From Pacificispira sp965223125 (GTDB taxonomy: Bacteria; Pseudomonadota; Alphaproteobacteria; UBA8366; Aestuariispiraceae): a DNA stretch of 64,000 bases. Positions 62,366 to 64,000 of this stretch are shown in pieces (the first letter of the stretch is position 1; each line of letters begins with the position of its first letter). The stretch covers positions 3,410,001 through 3,474,000 of the forward strand of contig OZ244984.1 in assembly GCA_965223125.1 (NCBI GenBank), written 5' to 3'. The position numbers and the translations under genes were made by a program. Under the pieces are notes generated by a model that ran no database searches, was not told the origin of the DNA, and saw nothing but the letters and a program-made list of their open reading frames with translations.

Positions 62366-62449
62366 TTCCCCCTTAGAGACATGTCCCGCGTGGAGACATG
62401 ATTGTTGTATCTTTTCAAGGCTACACCAATGCAGGTTGCTGCCGGAACG

Positions 62450-63514
62450 TTAAAGTGTTAGGTCGCCTTCGGGTGGCGGGTGGAAGAAATCGGCGACGAT
62501 GTCTTCCGTGACCTCGGCCAGCCTGGCCGGAACCCATTTCGGGGATTTGTCCTTGTCGATCAGCAGGGCGCGCACGCCTTCATGGAAATCGGCACCGGGG
62601 CGCAGGGCATGGCGGACAAGGCGGTATTCCATCTTCATATTGGCATCGAAATCCTGCCGGGCACCGCGTCGCAACTGCGCCAGGGCGACCTTCAGCATGG
62701 TCGGGGATTTCGTTTCAAGATGAGCCAGAGTGGTTCTTGCGAAATCCGTGTCCTCCCGCTCCAACCGAGCCATAATCGCGGCCATATCGGAACCGGCGAA
62801 AATTCGGTCTATCGCATCGCGGTGTTCGTCCAGTGGCGGGGCACCGGCGGATTCCGCGAATCCGTCCACGATGTCATTGATCTGACGGTCGGCATCGCCG
62901 CAGGTGAGATCCGCTGCGCCAAGTGCCGCGATGAAGGCGTCGCGGGCGCTGGAAGGCATGAAGTGATCCGCAAGGCCGAGGGCGATCATGTCCGCCGCCT
63001 TCAGCCGCGCGCCGGTCAGGCCGAGATAGATCCCCGTCTCCCCCGGACAGCGCGACAGGAAATGACTGCCGCCGACATCAGGGAACAGGCCGATGCCGGT
63101 TTCGGGCATGGCGAACAGGGTGTTTTCGGTCACGATCCGATGACTGCCATGGACCGACAGGCCGACCCCGCCCCCCATTGTGATACCATCAATGAAGGCG
63201 ATATAGGGTTTGGCGTATCTGTGAATGGCGGTGTTCAGACGGTATTCCGCCTGAAAGAAGGTGCGGCTGAGGTCGGAATTCTCTTTCGCGGCGCGACTGA
63301 CCGCGACGACATCACCCCCGGCGCAGAAGGCACGCTCTCCGGCCCCTTCGATCATAACCGCCCCGATGCCGGAATCCCCCGCCCATTGCCGCAGGGCATC
63401 GGCAATGCATTGCACCATATCAAAGTTGATGGCATTCAATGATTTCGGGCGGTTGATCAGGATATGTCCGATACCGCCGTGCTGCGATAGGATGATGTCT
63501 TGGAAATTTTCCAT
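62450..63514 (-). CDS. 3-hydroxyisobutyryl-CoA hydrolase
   Basis: Crotonase-fold thioesterase (HIBCH type) releasing 3-hydroxyisobutyrate from its CoA ester in valine catabolism. The protein is 354 residues, longer than a plain enoyl-CoA hydratase because of the C-terminal HIBCH region (about 255-350). Markers: EGAGERAFCAGGDVVAV (oxyanion loop), ITMGGGVGLSVHGSHRI and the catalytic MPETGIGLFPDVGGSHFLSR block. The product is the substrate of the downstream mmsB. Confidence 0.93.
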   Translation of the reverse strand: MENFQDIILSQHGGIGHILINRPKSLNAINFDMVQCIADALRQWAGDSGIGAVMIEGAGERAFCAGGDVVAVSRAAKENSDLSRTFFQAEYRLNTAIHRYAKPYIAFIDGITMGGGVGLSVHGSHRIVTENTLFAMPETGIGLFPDVGGSHFLSRCPGETGIYLGLTGARLKAADMIALGLADHFMPSSARDAFIAALGAADLTCGDADRQINDIVDGFAESAGAPPLDEHRDAIDRIFAGSDMAAIMARLEREDTDFARTTLAHLETKSPTMLKVALAQLRRGARQDFDANMKMEYRLVRHALRPGADFHEGVRALLIDKDKSPKWVPARLAEVTEDIVADFFHPPPEGDLTL

Positions 63515-63623
63515 GGGGTGCCGGGTTACAGTTTCATTTTCAGCCTTTTATGCTAGAAGATAGATACATCTTCCTTATGTCAATATTGCTGCCATTTTTT
63601 GGCTCTTTACCAGCGGAGACGGC

Positions 63624-64000
63624 ATGACGCCCACCCTTGAATCCGTCCTCTTCGCAAGCGCGACCGTGGCGTTAAGTGTGAACAAGCTGTCCAAGCCGCT
63701 GGCCCCGACAGAGCGATTGTTCCAGAACGATACCCTCAACACCACGGTGATCTTCAAGTATCCGAATTTCGATGCGGCGCAGGCGGCCAGCGGCAGCATC
63801 ATTCCGGGACTGGAGGAGTTTTCGGACAAGACCCAGACCGAGGCCGTGCGGACGGCAATTTTCGTTCCAAAGGACGCGAAGGACCTGAAGGTCGGCGGTT
63901 TCGGGATTTTCAGTGATGACGAGAAATTCGGAGAACTGGCCCAGCGCTATATCGGCCTTCGGATTGATGAAGAAGCAGCCAAGCGGGACATGGATGTTCT
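63624..64000 (+). CDS. unrecognised protein, 3' end beyond window
   Basis: An open frame from ATG 63624 (GGAG at 63615-63618) runs to the window edge with 125 full codons and GC-rich codon use like its neighbours. The visible part begins MTPTLESVLFASATVALSV and continues with a mixed alpha/beta, charged sequence (LFQNDTLNTTVIFKYPNFDAAQAA, RTAIFVPKDAKDLKVGGFGIFSDDE). No clear signal peptide or membrane segment and no motif I recognise. Divergent from the valine genes across 109 bp. Confidence 0.7.
   Translation, partial: MTPTLESVLFASATVALSVNKLSKPLAPTERLFQNDTLNTTVIFKYPNFDAAQAASGSIIPGLEEFSDKTQTEAVRTAIFVPKDAKDLKVGGFGIFSDDEKFGELAQRYIGLRIDEEAAKRDMDV

Overview
The window reads as a chromosomal segment of a GC-rich alphaproteobacterium. 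The gene order is typical of that class: rpsB-tsf-pyrH-frr-uppS-cdsA-dxr-rseP-bamA-skp-lpxD-fabZ-lpxA-lpxI-lpxB, then gltA, gltX/comEC, lexA, moeA, moaC, trpC, trpD, trpG. LpxI instead of LpxH, a class I PHB synthase and a GTTC-type LexA box also fit. A Rhodospirillales-like marine or soil heterotroph is my inference; no rRNA or marker phylogeny could be run.

Layout. 1-4.7 kb: tatC (5' cut by the window edge), serS, surE, pcm and an NlpD-like lipoprotein with a degenerate LytM domain. 4.7-5.8 kb: a small AT-richer insert with one unknown membrane protein. 5.8-7.3 kb: a ManC/AlgA-type mannose-1-phosphate guanylyltransferase. 7.3-7.6 kb: palindromic intergenic repeats. 7.6-14.7 kb: a carnitine / gamma-butyrobetaine type catabolic cluster made of a divergent GlxA/CdhR-like regulator, BKACE, carnitine dehydrogenase, acyl-CoA dehydrogenase, ADP-forming acyl-CoA ligase and CaiD. 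14.9-29.8 kb: the translation / undecaprenyl / isoprenoid / outer-membrane assembly / lipid A block. 29.8-42.6 kb: a methyltransferase, citrate synthase, glutamyl-tRNA synthetase, ComEC, LexA, molybdopterin genes, trpCDG and a YibQ-like deacetylase. 43.2-47.9 kb: a complete BMP-family (nucleoside-type) ABC importer with a Tat-exported binding protein. 48-51.7 kb: overlapping minus-strand genes for GNAT, aminotransferase IV and PilZ, then an AstE-like protein and an M15-like peptidase. 51.8-53.9 kb: a hemerythrin-like protein and a cytosolic double-PAS chemoreceptor. 54-56 kb: phaC, with a CTGC-N3-GCAG palindrome upstream that matches the PhaR operator pattern. 56-61.4 kb: an OmpA-type lipoprotein, a solitary MoxR ATPase, two GFA-domain proteins, tRNA-Pro(UGG), and MarR/ArsR regulators. 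61.5-63.5 kb: valine catabolism (mmsB and 3-hydroxyisobutyryl-CoA hydrolase). The window ends inside an unrecognised gene at 63.6 kb.

How the genes fit together. Most of the window is housekeeping: cell-envelope assembly, translation and central metabolism. The accessory interest is concentrated in four places. The first is the carnitine cluster, which carries enough enzymes to take gamma-butyrobetaine or crotonobetaine to carnitine and on to glycine betaine, but has an NDP-forming ligase where CaiB/CaiC or a thioesterase would be expected. The second is the foreign-looking single-gene insert at 4.7-5.8 kb. The third is the hemerythrin / PAS-chemoreceptor pair, whose hemerythrin has one iron-ligand position changed from His to Asp. 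The fourth is a set of regulatory DNA motifs at lexA and phaC. I see no CRISPR array, transposase, integrase or prophage. I found no convincing wholly new defence or biosynthetic system; the carnitine cluster variant and the hemerythrin/chemoreceptor pair are the best candidates for new biology.
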